From Neurospora tetraspora (Eukaryota; Ascomycota; Sordariomycetes; Sordariales; Sordariaceae), in the NCBI RefSeq assembly GCF_033439725.1, contig NW_026944390.1, forward strand, positions 1,426,001 to 1,490,000: DNA of 64,000 bases, read 5' to 3'. Both the position numbers and the translations under genes were made by a program. The number at the start of each line of letters is the position of its first letter. Positions within the stretch are counted from its first letter, which is position 1. Under the pieces are notes generated by a model. That model was not told the origin of the DNA. It searched no databases and worked only from the letters and a program-made list of their open reading frames with translations. Below, piece after piece: positions 1 to 11,872 of this stretch.

Positions 1-1292
1 CCGCCAGGCGGTTGCGAGACGGGGTGGGCGCCACAGAACGGAGTGGCAGGTGGCTGTTGGCGATCGAGTATGTCATGCACGTCAGCCGCCTGATCATCAC
101 CACTTGGATGCTCGTCGTTATCAAGTTACTCTCTTACTTTGGGATTCGGAACCCCCCTCGTTGGCTACGGGCGTTGGCCCTTCAGCCACCAAAGCCGGAG
201 ACTGCCACCAACGGCAGGAGGTCAGGGCGGAGAGGCGAGCGCGGTGCAACAGCCATCTGGGTAGACGCATCAGATCCCAACTCTTTCCCCGTCCCGCGGA
301 GTGAGCGGGTCGATGTGGAAGCCGAGTTCCGCCGGCGCCTCCAACAACAACCCCTTAGCAGTGATCAAACCGGCGCCAGCGAAGCCGACATCGACTCCAA
401 GCTATACAGCTGGTTCCTAAACGGCGGCTGGTGGGGAAACATTGATACAAGCGGTGACTACGTTCCCCCCGGCGGCGGTACCGACCTAGACGACCCGGAC
501 TTCGACACCACAAGCATCATCTCCACAACCGAGACCACATCGCTATCAGACCTAGACAATGCCTGGGAGTCCGACAGCGATAACAACCATCTCGAAGACG
601 GCCAACGCACACCCACTCAATCGTCCCCTTACCCAAACAACAAGCCCAACACCCAAAACCCCCTCCAACAATCCTGGGCCTTCTCCCGGGAATCCACCCC
701 CGCTCAAGTAGCAGACCTCCCCCTAGCCGCCTCCGACCTCGCCCGCCTCCTCAACCCTCAATCGCCCGAAGAGCGCGACGAAGCCATCACCCTCGCCGCC
801 CACTTGTCTTTCGAAGAAGGGATCATGACCCGCTCCCGCTTCCGCCAGCACCAAGCGCGCCAGCGCGTCAAGGTACTACTGTCCGGCGCCCAACACCGTC
901 GTTTGTACGGCGGATACGGCAAGGGAGGACAAAGTACGCAGATGATGACGCCCGAGGAAGAGGCGAGGCGGTTGGAACAGATATTGTTGTCTAGACGGGC
1001 TGCTAAGGCGGCCCCTCCTAACCCAGAGGAGGAGGGAGGGGGTACTGGTACTGGTACAGGTACACAAAGTGGTGGTGGAAGTAATGACTGGGCAACGGGT
1101 GCGGATGGCCTGGGTAGTGAAGGACCGCAGTGCGTGGTTTGTCAGTGCGCGCCGAGGACGATTATCGTTTGGCCGTGTCGGTGTCTGAGTCTTTGCGATG
1201 AGTGCAGGGTTAGTTTGGCGATGAATAATTTTGACAAGTGCGTGTGTTGTCGGAGGGAGGTTATTAGTTTTAGTAGGATTTATGTGCCTTGA
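1..1292 (+). CDS. C-terminal RING-finger membrane protein, 5' end outside window
   Basis: This is the 3' part of a gene: the frame is open to the left edge and the first visible codons lack an ATG, so the true start lies upstream. About 430 codons are visible. A hydrophobic segment near residues 27-45 of the visible part (IITTWMLVVIKLLSYFGI) looks like a membrane span. A long polar, Pro/Ser/Asn-rich region follows, with a short Gly-Thr run from a GGTACT-type microsatellite at about 1041-1063. The last 55 residues form a RING-like domain (CVVC, CRC, CDEC, CVCC) at the extreme C-terminus, with Cys where a classical RING has His. A membrane protein ending in a RING recalls the yeast Asi1/Asi3 ubiquitin ligases of the inner nuclear membrane. 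An E3 ligase role is inferred from that architecture; the Asi relationship is a guess. Confidence 0.75.
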   Translation, partial: ARRLRDGVGATERSGRWLLAIEYVMHVSRLIITTWMLVVIKLLSYFGIRNPPRWLRALALQPPKPETATNGRRSGRRGERGATAIWVDASDPNSFPVPRSERVDVEAEFRRRLQQQPLSSDQTGASEADIDSKLYSWFLNGGWWGNIDTSGDYVPPGGGTDLDDPDFDTTSIISTTETTSLSDLDNAWESDSDNNHLEDGQRTPTQSSPYPNNKPNTQNPLQQSWAFSRESTPAQVADLPLAASDLARLLNPQSPEERDEAITLAAHLSFEEGIMTRSRFRQHQARQRVKVLLSGAQHRRLYGGYGKGGQSTQMMTPEEEARRLEQILLSRRAAKAAPPNPEEEGGGTGTGTGTQSGGGSNDWATGADGLGSEGPQCVVCQCAPRTIIVWPCRCLSLCDECRVSLAMNNFDKCVCCRREVISFSRIYVP

Positions 1293-1701
1293 TACTTGGG
1301 TTATGATGGACTTTATTGGGAGGAGGAAAGAGATTTCGTATTCCGAATGGCTTTACACTACGCACGTATTTGGTAATGAAGGAAGAAGTGAGGGACATGT
1401 TTTGAGAAGAGAGCCTTAGAGATACGGGAGTCGAGTATTCAACAGCATGGTGATCATTGGAAGTTAGCCAGGTTGTGAAGCATGCACTGGGGCGATTGGG
1501 AAGCGATTGAAAGGGCGTTTTGATGGTTCTTGATTTGATGTTGGTTGTCTTTGGGCGATTTGTTCCTACGAGTTTCTGAAGAGATCTCGAACGGGGCGAA
1601 TACAAGATATGCACAATGAATGCGATTTCACACGATGCAAAAAGTAGGATATGGTTGTAATGGGTATCATCGCTTCAATCAAATGCTCAAGCTGCCTGAA
1701 A
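1293..1701. other. Convergent intergenic region
   Basis: This holds the 3' flanks of the RING gene and of sen34, which converge here. I see only short chance open frames. Confidence 0.5.
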
Positions 1702-3227
<1,526 letters not shown>

Positions 3228-4397
3228 TTAGAAATCAAGCCCATCCTTCTTTGGAGCAGCCGAGGGTTTCTCCTCCTCATCCTCGAGCATAGGCGGGAGA
3301 CTGTACGGCTTGATCACCAAGCCCCTGGATGCGCTCAAGCTGAATGACAGGTTCTCGCGGAAATTACCCGACTCTGCGCCTCCTCCACCCTTCTCGTGGT
3401 ATACAGGCAGCGTGTATACTTTGAACAGACCCTGAGGTTGCTCGTTTGCCTTGGGATCCGACCCCGAAGGCGGCGGGGGTGCAGCACCAAGTCTGGCAGG
3501 TAGGGGGATGAGCTCGACGACGCCGTCACAAAGGATCTCTATCCACCGAACCAAACCCGAACTGCGAGGAAACAGTGACGTCGGGAAGGTGATGATTGCT
3601 GTGAGCTGTGAGCTATACTGTCGGAGGAGAGCCCGTAGCCCATGCAAGAACTGTAGAACCTCCGAGGGTTGGGCACATCCAGGAGGATAAAGGGTTGGTG
3701 ACAGAAGACTGGGCACCACCAGTCTATGAATGGCATTTGGTCCTGAGGTCTCCAGCTTGGCCCGCAATTGCTTGAGAATAGTCTTTAGAGGCGAAGCTGT
3801 CCCAACACTCCTCCGTTCTAGACTTGGTGCACCGCCAACCGGAATCGGGTTCAGTGTACCCTTGGACTCGGAGCTTGCAAGCCTCTTGGTCAGATCGAAG
3901 GAGTGACAGAAAGGAGCTCCAGAATCCCCACGAGTAGAAGCTCCTGAAGTGGCATTGTTGCCCAGCGACTCGTATCTCCACGCGATCTTCATCTTCTCTT
4001 CTGGTGCCGGGGCTGGTGATGCAGTCTTTGACTTCTTGTCAGGGGAGGCCAAGCCTGGGAGCTGATGCCTCCATTCTGGTGGGAAGGCCACTGCGTGGAC
4101 TTGGTGCCCTTGGACGAGACCCTCGGCAGCATAGTACCGTAGAAGGATACCAGAAAAATCGGTGGTTCCTTGCTCCTCAACCAGTAAGCATGTGCCCAGA
4201 GGAAGTCCACCGTGTCCTGCAAGAAGCTGGTCGAGAAAAGCAGTGCCAGTTGAAGTGGTCAACCTGCCATCTGTTGGTGATGGTCGAAGTCCCGGCGCAA
4301 GCTGTTTTTCCTGTTTCGGCTGTTGCTGCTGGGGAGTGGACGGCGTAAGTCCGGCTCTCGGTGAGGATAGGACGGTGTTTCTTTTGACGAAGGACAT
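3228..4397 (-). CDS. elp4: Elongator complex subunit Elp4
   Basis: Single-exon gene of 389 residues, the usual length for fungal Elp4 (PAXNEB family). Elp4 forms a RecA-like hexameric ring with Elp5 and Elp6. The ring belongs to Elongator, which modifies wobble uridines (mcm5U/ncm5U) in cytoplasmic tRNAs. The N-terminus is a low-complexity Gln/Pro stretch. The conserved core begins at LTTSTGTAFLDQLLAGHGGL and continues GTCLLVEEQGTTDFSGILLR, the degenerate P-loop region, in which the classical Walker A lysine is not evident, as is typical of this subunit. A later conserved stretch (HRLVVPSLLSPTLYP) and a Glu-rich C-terminus follow. Its start faces rpb8 across 463 bp, so the two probably share a bidirectional promoter. 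Confidence 0.92.
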   Translation of the reverse strand: MSFVKRNTVLSSPRAGLTPSTPQQQQPKQEKQLAPGLRPSPTDGRLTTSTGTAFLDQLLAGHGGLPLGTCLLVEEQGTTDFSGILLRYYAAEGLVQGHQVHAVAFPPEWRHQLPGLASPDKKSKTASPAPAPEEKMKIAWRYESLGNNATSGASTRGDSGAPFCHSFDLTKRLASSESKGTLNPIPVGGAPSLERRSVGTASPLKTILKQLRAKLETSGPNAIHRLVVPSLLSPTLYPPGCAQPSEVLQFLHGLRALLRQYSSQLTAIITFPTSLFPRSSGLVRWIEILCDGVVELIPLPARLGAAPPPPSGSDPKANEQPQGLFKVYTLPVYHEKGGGGAESGNFRENLSFSLSASRGLVIKPYSLPPMLEDEEEKPSAAPKKDGLDF

Positions 4398-4860
4398 GGT
4401 TGATCCGGAAAGCTGCAGTCCTCAGTTCGGTATCGAACCCTTCGTATCGAATGCGAAACCTGATGTTGAGGTATTCTTCAAGTTCAGACACTGTCGATTT
4501 GAACCCTGGAGAAATTGGAAGCTTGGACGTCACTGGAGTGCCTGGAAGAGCCCCGCTGTACTTTTGTCACATACCGGACGCGACAGGGATTCTCGATAGT
4601 GGTTGCCCCACTACTTGCCCCGGCATCCTGGTCCAATTGCCGCGAGGCTGGAATTTTTTGGGACGGCAACTGCATGGCGGCATCTCCATCGCTCAGTCGC
4701 ATCTCCAACTGAAAGTTTCCCAAAACACCTTCAATACCATCCGCGACAACCCGTTTTCCGACCGATTAAAACGAGCTAGATTCTCGACAGAAGTGCAACT
4801 TCAACCCAGCATTCAATATCCGACATCCATCGTTTCGTCGAATCGACACCAGCATCCACA
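4398..4860. promoter_or_regulatory. Bidirectional promoter region elp4/rpb8
   Basis: These 463 bp separate the divergent starts of elp4 (minus) and rpb8 (plus). Both halves must hold promoters. I see no obvious TATA box; the 60 bp next to rpb8 are CA-rich, as in many Neurospora leaders. Confidence 0.45.
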
Positions 4861-5409
4861 ATGTCCGCCCTCACTTCCGACGCCCAACTCTACGAGGACG
4901 AGTTCAAGGTCGAAAGGATCAGCGATCCCAAGTACGACCGCGTCGACCGTCTCTACTGCACCTCCGTCGATGGTCAGACCAGCATGCAGCTCGACATCAA
5001 CAAGGAGCTCTTCCCGGTTAAGGTCGGCGAGTACCTCAGAATCGCGCTGGCGACTTCCTTGTCCCTCGACGGAAGCAAGGACGACGAGAGAGGCTGGCGC
5101 GATGCTGCCAAGCTCGGCAGCGTTGAGCAGACCCTGGCCGACAGCTATGAGTATGTCTGCCACGGCAAGGTCTACAAGTTCGAGGACGGAAAGGATGGAC
5201 AGACCATGTAAGTTGTTGCCTTGGAGTTGGGAGGGAACATTTCGACCCCGGAGTTGAGGAAGAACGAGTGGCTGACTGGTTCGGTTGCGAAATCTAGCAA
5301 GGCGTATATGTCCTACGGTGGACTTTTGATGGCGCTCGACGGCCCCTACAAGAAGCTCACGCCCCTGCGTGTCGACTACGTCTACCTCCTCGCCAGCAGG
5401 AACGCTTGA
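4861..5409 (+). CDS. rpb8: RNA polymerase I/II/III shared subunit Rpb8 (RPABC3)
   Basis: Two exons, 4861-5207 and 5298-5409, with a 90-nt intron (gtaagt...ctag); the product is 152 residues. Rpb8 is a small OB-fold subunit common to all three nuclear RNA polymerases. The N-terminus (YEDEFKVERISDPKYDRVDR) and the C-terminal block after the intron (KAYMSYGGLLMALDGP, then LRVDYVYLLASRNA) are typical of the family. Without the intron the frame stops before this block, which fixes the splice. Length agrees with the usual 145-150 residues. The ATG follows a CA-rich leader (atccacaATG). Confidence 0.94.
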
Positions 5410-5702
5410 GAGCCAGGTTTCCTTCATTTTCCGGAGATAAAAAGCAAATGTTTTCAGCGGCAGAACAGCATTAGACCGATTAAGAGTCTAGGGCGCGAGC
5501 AATTTTCATTGGACCTTTGGAGGGCGGGCGTTTTAGGTTATGCGTGGACCAAAAAAGCATCTCCTGGGGACAAAGGGGTCTTTGGAGAGTAATGAATCAA
5601 ACGATACCCGGAAGCAAGTACCTGTATTTATGCCGCTACCGAGCCAAGGGTTGTCCTTTCTTCCTTTGAGAGCTAGTGCTCTGCGGGAGGCGCTGGATGG
5701 AT

Positions 5703-6860
5703 TCAGGCCTGATGAGGACCGGGAAAGGCGATATGTCGATGAGCCCGGTCGCGGAATGCGTCGTAGTGCGGCTCGTTTTCAGGCGTGTAAATGCCGTGCC
5801 GAAGGAAGAAATCGAGCATGACGACTGCACAGTTCGGTTTCCACAGTCCCTGGGCGAGCTGTTCCTGGATCTCCTCCACCGTGCGCAAGCTGAAGCTCTC
5901 GACCTCGCCGTCCTTGGGCTCGGGGACGACACTTCCATCCGCAGGTAGCTCTAGATCATAAACCCACTGGCATTCCGGGTAGATCAACCCAGCTTCGCCT
6001 CCCGCGCGCTCGTCCGTGATGTAGATGTACGTGATGGTGCAGACCTCTTTGGCGTTCTTCCTCACCACATGCTCGGGCAGTGATGCCTCTTCGTCCGCCT
6101 CACGGATCACGCACTCGAACGGGTCTTCGTTGGTCATCAAGCCGCCCGCTACCGCGTTGTCCAGCATGCTCGGATAGGTCGACTTGGTCGGGGACCGCCT
6201 GGGAACCCAGATTCTAAAGTCATACTTGCTGCTGGCGTCCTGGCGTCTGATGAAGGCGTTCATATGCACGCCGTAGCGTGTGGTTCCAAAGAGGCCCATA
6301 GCTGCCCGCTCCATGCTGAACACGAGCTCCTTGTTGCGACCATAAACTGGCCACAGCTCATTCCGCCAGCTTTTAAGGATGGGAAAGGCCTTCTGTTCGC
6401 GCCAAAGTGCAGTAAGCTCTCCGACAAGCCGAGTGCGTTCCTCGTAGGTTTTGTCCGGGGCGTCACGGAAGAGCACCACAGTCCTATTAGAGACATCGAT
6501 GTGCAACCCTAACTGCCCTTTGAGATTTGCTGGGGCTTGGTTGAGCGCATCGACAACGTCCAACTTCATGTAGCCAATGGGTATCTGGCCCTGTTGATCT
6601 TCCCAGACGAACGTGTAGAAAGACTTCATGATCTGGGCATATGCCTCGGGATCCCTGTCCGCGTAAGGGAAGCTTGATTTATAGAGAATATGTAAGCGCT
6701 CGTTCTCGTCATGTACAGAATCCCGGTGGGCCTCAGATTTGTTTCACTGAATCCCATTTATGTTTCCGACTGTGATCACAGAGGATTCGGCTTCACAGAA
6801 AAAAGATACGTACGCATCGACTTTAGCCACCAGGTCGAGGGTGGACAACCGAGGAGTCAT
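5703..6860 (-). CDS. Nudix hydrolase with DUF4743 N-terminal domain
   Basis: Two exons read from the minus strand, 6860-6814 and 6672-5703, with a 141-nt intron (gtacgt...caag); 338 residues. The short first exon gives MTPRLSTLDLVAKVDA, which joins in phase to FPYADRDPEAYAQIMKSFYT, the expected start of this family. Residues 1-150 form the DUF4743-type domain. The Nudix box follows as G-x5-E-x7-READEEA around residue 200. These fungal proteins are often labelled 'thiamine pyrophosphokinase-related'; proteins of this type studied in yeast and plants hydrolyse damaged thiamine diphosphate derivatives. The substrate here is inferred only. An alternative start inside exon 2 (position 6629) would drop a conserved part. 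Confidence 0.87.
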
Positions 6861-8308
6861 GGTTGGGGAATGGGTTCGTGAGACCTTGGATAATATGGCG
6901 TGGGACACACGGGATCGAGTGATGCAAAATGAAGTCGAAAGCCTGGATTCCTGGTGTGGCAGGCCCTGAAAGTTGAGTTGGGCTTGAGAGGCACAACTGA
7001 GAGGATATTGTCAAGGGAAAGAGAGCGTGGGGGAAACAGAAATTGGCGTGCGCTAATCTCGTGTCATTCATAAGCCCAATTGAAGACCTTCGGGGATTGG
7101 GAGGGGAGGGACATGAACAGCATCTCGAACTAGAGACAGCATCAGTTGGGCAGTTTTTTCACGAAGTACTGTTCCGATGCAGATGATTCCAACAGATTCA
7201 ATTTAGAGTTTACAAACGCATGTGGATTGATCCCACATCGTCGTTTCTTCAAACAGCTCAGATGGCGAGATTCAGGATGGAACGTGTGGAAGGATCGAGG
7301 TACAAAAAGACCCTGTCGTTCAGGCGCTTTTTAGCGGGGGAAAGAGCTATTTACAGTACAGGGGCAGCACTCACAGCAAGAAAGGAACAATCCTCATCGG
7401 AAGCCATTCGTCAAGGACTCGGCAAAGTATGCCACTGTTTCCCAAGATAGAGATGGCGTGGTGGAATTCCAGGGTCCATCTGTTGAAGCCTCAACTTTTG
7501 TTATCGAGGACTCTAGAATCCTCTCTGTGGTGGTTCCAGGACCCAATGATTTTCTGAACTGCCCGCAGCCCAAGCTCGTCACAAGGAAGCATCCGAGACG
7601 GGAGACCCACACCAGCTTGATATCTCACCATCACATCACCAGCTTCGATGAGAGTGCAAAAACAAATATTAGACAACTATCGGGGAGAAATCCCAAGTAT
7701 AAGTTAACTACTAGTCTTGCAATAGGAACAATCATGAAACTATCCCCCTTTCCTCTCTTAAAGCCATTGATGTTTGTGCGCAAAGAACACCTTACCTTGC
7801 TGCCAGCTCATTGTTTGACCCCACATATTACCGCATTATAAACGCTTCGGCCGCTCCACGTCCGGAAAACAACTGAAATTCGAGGACAAAGCGGCATCTT
7901 CGAGAAAACAACAAACGGAATCGGTCATTTACCTCGAGTCCAGGTCTTTGTCTGGAAAAAAATTGGCACTAACAGCTTCACACGCTACGACCGCAAGTTC
8001 AGATTTGTGGTCTTTCGTCTTTCACGACCGAAGCTCAGCCCACGGTCTTGCGAATACAACAGTACCTTGAAGGACCTCATCGATAGGTATCCTATCTCAT
8101 CCGATATATATCAGAGGCAACAACCAGCAAAATCACCAACCCGAGAGAGATACCGAACAAATCCCCATAACGACAGCCGTGAGCTCTGTCAAGCAACACC
8201 AAGCTTTCATCATCAACTACACCACGAGGGTACCCAACAGCAACAGGCGATCAACACCACCGCCAAACCCCTTCTCTAATCACACCACCCACCACCAAAT
8301 CACAAAAA
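6861..8308. other. Intergenic, divergent Nudix gene/opi10
   Basis: About 1.45 kb between two divergent starts. The last 200 bp before opi10 are CA-rich and probably its transcribed leader. The longest frame inside (7458-7841) has no recognisable domain and looks like chance. Confidence 0.4.
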
Positions 8309-8986
8309 ATGTCCCAACCCCTCTTCGGCCTCGTCCCCGCCGGCCAACCCGTAATAATCACCCCCACCGAAGCTCCCAGTCCCACCTCCTTCCTGTACGC
8401 CATCCCACCCACCAACCCGAACTCTCCCCCCGGTTCCGCCATCTCCAAGCCCTTTGGGCACGTCGTCGTCTTTCTTTTGCCTGGTGTAGTCCTCCCCCCG
8501 GGGACCGCAGCAGCCATTTACCTCGTCACCCCGCCCTCTCCAGCGCTGGGGCAGACGACACCCAACTTTAAATTTTTGGGAGGGATTGGGCCGGGGAAGG
8601 AGAGTGCTATTTTCAAGGTTGGACCTGGGGCAGGGACAACAGGGCCGGGAAGCAAGAACGTGGTGATTGGGGTTTCGGTTGAGGATGCGGAGAGTGTGGC
8701 TAGTAGGATGGCTTCGTTGGGGACAACAACACCTGCAGCAGCAACAAGTGGTAATGGAACAGAAGGGGCGTTGGTACCTGTTTCGGCAGAGCGGCAGCAG
8801 CCGAGCACGCTGGTGTTGGCGCAGAGGATCATCAAGAATGCGTTTAACTTTCTATCGAGCTATACCGGGTCGACGCCAGGGCAGATGGAGGTGGTGCCGC
8901 TGAAGGCGTTTGAGGAGTGGTGGAAGAAGTTTGAGAGTAAGGTGAGGACGGATCCGGGGTTTTTGGAGAGGGATGACGATCAATGA
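8309..8986 (+). CDS. opi10: Hikeshi/Opi10 family protein
   Basis: Single exon, 225 residues. It begins MSQPLFGLVPAGQPVIITPT, the hallmark start of the Hikeshi family (also DUF775). The core includes FGHVVVFLLPGVVLPPGTAA, FKFLGGIGPGKESAIFKV and VVIGVSVEDAESV. The C-terminal third (LAQRIIKNAFNFLSSYTG, then MEVVPLKAFEEWWKKFESKV) is the family's helical region. In animals Hikeshi imports Hsp70 into the nucleus during heat stress. The yeast homologue Opi10 was found through an inositol-related phenotype. Length matches the family. The start is preceded by an A-rich context (cacaaaaaATG) and a CA-rich leader. Confidence 0.9.
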   Translation: MSQPLFGLVPAGQPVIITPTEAPSPTSFLYAIPPTNPNSPPGSAISKPFGHVVVFLLPGVVLPPGTAAAIYLVTPPSPALGQTTPNFKFLGGIGPGKESAIFKVGPGAGTTGPGSKNVVIGVSVEDAESVASRMASLGTTTPAAATSGNGTEGALVPVSAERQQPSTLVLAQRIIKNAFNFLSSYTGSTPGQMEVVPLKAFEEWWKKFESKVRTDPGFLERDDDQ

Positions 8987-9533
8987 GTGACGAGCGGCCG
9001 AGTGCTTGGGAGACGTTCCCGGGGGAGAATAGTGGGAAAGAAGTCGTTCCTTCCTGGCTGATGGGCAGGGTTGGTTTGCGGACACAGGAAAGAGTTCGTG
9101 GTTGGATATATCTTAGATGCTTGAGGAGGCAAACATACCCAGGTGTGAGAACAATGGACAAGGAAACAATGATATAGAGAGATGTCGAAATGTCCGTGAG
9201 TAAGAATGAGGTATTGATATAGAGAGATGTCGAAATGTCCGTGAGTAAGAATGAGGTATCTTGTTCCAAAAGTTTGTAATAAAGCCGTACTAGCTAGCTG
9301 CTGGCATTGAGAAAGAATGAAGAATAAAAATGTACTGAGAAAGCCCATCGCTCAGATGGACTTGAAGACCACCCGTATCGTCGTCATCATACAAAAATCG
9401 TTGGACGACATGTCCGTAAACTTCCTAGAAGAACAACTATCCATCACCAAGAAAGTACCATATACAGAGGTAAAAAGGTTGAAATGCAAAACCCATAACA
9501 CGTCCGCCAACGCCGTTCCCCATGACAAATCGT
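8987..9533. other. Convergent intergenic region
   Basis: The 3' flanks of opi10 and the apyrase gene meet here. It contains the 45-bp tandem duplication at 9171-9260 and nothing that looks coding. Confidence 0.5.
9171..9260. repeat. 45-bp tandem duplication (two copies)
   Basis: Bases 9171-9215 are repeated directly at 9216-9260, with only the last base differing (44 of 45 identical). The unit begins gatatagagagatgtcgaaa. It lies between two convergent genes. Near-identity suggests a recent duplication. Confidence 0.95.
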
Positions 9534-11872
9534 TCAACCAACCACAAAGCGACCTTGCAAAGGCGACATCAAAGGACTTTTCAGCCTCGTGGGACTACCA
9601 GCCCGGCTCCTCCTCCCCTGTAGACTCATAGTCGTTGTCGTGGGCGTCAACCCCAGCCGTTCTCGACTATCCGTCCTGACCACCAAGCCCGCCCTATCGA
9701 GCGCCGAGCCGCCAGGCGTCATTACTCCATTGCCGCCGCCAAGATCAGCAAACCGGCTATCCAGGTTAAGCTTGGGCGTTGCTAACCCCGACGTGATCCC
9801 GAGCTTAGACTGTCCACCTCCACTAGAGCTGCTGTCGCTGGAGTCGGAGTAGAAGCCGTTGAGATCGTTGTTATGGTCGAAGTAGGAAGATGCCGAGGAG
9901 TTGCGGAAGTGGGAGTCGTTGAGTTCGAACTCATCGGCCCCGCCTTCCTCCAGAACGCGCTCATAAGAGCCCGAAGAGAGGGAGCGGCGGCCAAAAAGCT
10001 TGTTTTTCAGGCTGGAGAGGGGACCACTGCTGTGGCCAGACGAGGACACCTTGCCGAAACGGCCGGAACGGCGGGGCTTATGGAAGAGGTTGTTAACACG
10101 GCCATAGAAGCGCATGCGCCTGTCCTTCTTGCGGAAGAAGAAGAGAAGGGCGAGGAAGATGAGGAAGACGATGAGAAGACTGTGAGTGGTCTTGGCTTTT
10201 GTCTTGCCAAGAAGATTCTCGGCTTCCAGATCCCAGTCACTGCCATCGTCAGCAGTCCCATTGACGGCCGGGTGGTAGGGAGAGTCGTTGTGGCTGGCTC
10301 CGCCGCTGAGAGGTGTCCATGTCGAACCTGCGTACTGGAAATCAGGTGGCAGCGCTGTTGCACCGGCAGAAGGGATGTTGGTACCGAAACCGACAGGATA
10401 CCTGTCGTCACCGGTCTTGGGAGGTATTTGTCCTGCCGCGTAGAGAACCATCTTGCCGAGTGTCCAGCTAACTTCAATGCCATCGATCTTGTCCACGGGA
10501 TGGAACGGGTCTAAGAAACCCTTTTGCTTGGCCTTTTCGATGGCGCCCTTGGAGGCATTGAGGCCCGGCTCAGGAAGGTCTTCGACACCAATACGAGGAA
10601 CACCAATACCCTCATGTAGGATGTTTATGAGCCAGGACGCTTTGAAACAGGCCTCTTGCGCATCCTTGACCGCAAACTTCTTGTGGGTATCAAGGCCTGG
10701 TTCGATGCTGTTCCAATCCCGGCCGCAGAAGTCCTTGACGCGCTTTTGGTATGTGATGAAATCGTATGCTTCATCGTCTTTACCACCAAAGACACCGTGT
10801 GTGGTGTGCCAGTATTCGGAGACTCCAACAAAGTGATTGACATCAAAGTCAATGGCCGGGACGTGCTGGCCATTGATCAAACAAGGGTCATCTGCACATG
10901 GTTTGTCCTTGCCGAGCAGGGGATAGGTCTTCCTAAGGCATTCGTCGAAAGCGCCTGTGCCAATGAGACTGGTCTCGCCCTTCTGCGGTTTTTGAACTGG
11001 AGTCCCATCCAGTGACATCCTGAGCCCTTTCGGTAGACACGGATCGGGGAGTTCGCCGACATCGGAAGTCGTGTATAATTCTCTGAGGCTTTGAACATAC
11101 GCCTCCCGCGCCCGGTTGACGCCGAAACCAAGCCATGTCGTCGTAAACACTTTGTATTCGGCTGACGATCCATCGAGGGTTCGTAGTCGTAAGAGCTTCA
11201 AATCGTTCGCGTGCTTTTCGGCTTCTGTTGAATTAGGTGCGAATGCGATTTGCGCTGATGCGCCTCCCATGTCCAAGAACCCATATGTGTGATGACCCTT
11301 TCCATGCGCATGTTGCTCTGGATGATCGAAACCCCCCAGGAGATAGTTAGACGCAATCCACCCGTACAATCCCTCGGTTTCGCCCGGGATAACCTGAATA
11401 TGAAGGTCGCAATCCGGAAGTGCGAATTTCGTGTTCTTGCGCAGGTATGAGCAGACAGCGCCGGTTATGGCATTTTGTTGGACCTGGGGAAGAAGGCGCA
11501 TGCCAGCCGTGGCCATTAAAAATATCGGAGTGTCGTGGATCTTGTCCGCGGGTATAATGTCGAGCGCATGGTCGATGAGTTCCTTCAGATAATCTTCGCC
11601 GACTACCCCAGCCTTCTCGCCAAATGTCGATATTCCAGGTCTGATCTTCTTGGTCCACTTCTTTTTCGTCGTGATCTTGGGCAGACTGCGCAACTCCTCG
11701 GGCGACGCATGCTCAAGCGCCTTCTCGGGATCCTTCCAACGATATATGTGTAGTCGTGTCCCCGAGGACCCGGCGTCCAAGATAACACCCCATCGCCCTG
11801 TCATTGTTCAGTGTCGCGATCTTGGAGACCTGAGGGTTTGCGAGTAGACGTACAGTTCTTGTCTTTCCCCAT
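9534..11872 (-). CDS. ynd1: Golgi-type apyrase (nucleoside di/triphosphatase, GDA1/CD39 family)
   Basis: Two exons on the minus strand: a 19-nt first exon 11872-11854 (MGKDKN plus one base) and 11797-9534, with a 56-nt intron (gtacgt...acag); 760 residues. The short exon gives MGKDKNWRWGVILDAGSSG, matching the family start better than the internal ATG at 11804. Apyrase conserved regions are visible: DAGSSGTRLHIYRW, MATAGMRLL, GETEGLYGWIASNYLLGG and YGFLDMGGASAQIAF. A single hydrophobic span (HSLLIVFLIFLALLFFF) lies near residues 541-563, followed by a long Ser-rich tail. Yeast Ynd1 has this layout and hydrolyses nucleoside diphosphates in the Golgi lumen, releasing the NMP needed for nucleotide-sugar antiport. 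Confidence 0.93.

Noticed and set aside
5703-6629. Single-exon reading of the Nudix gene
   Set aside because: It misses the conserved start supplied by the short exon at 6814-6860.
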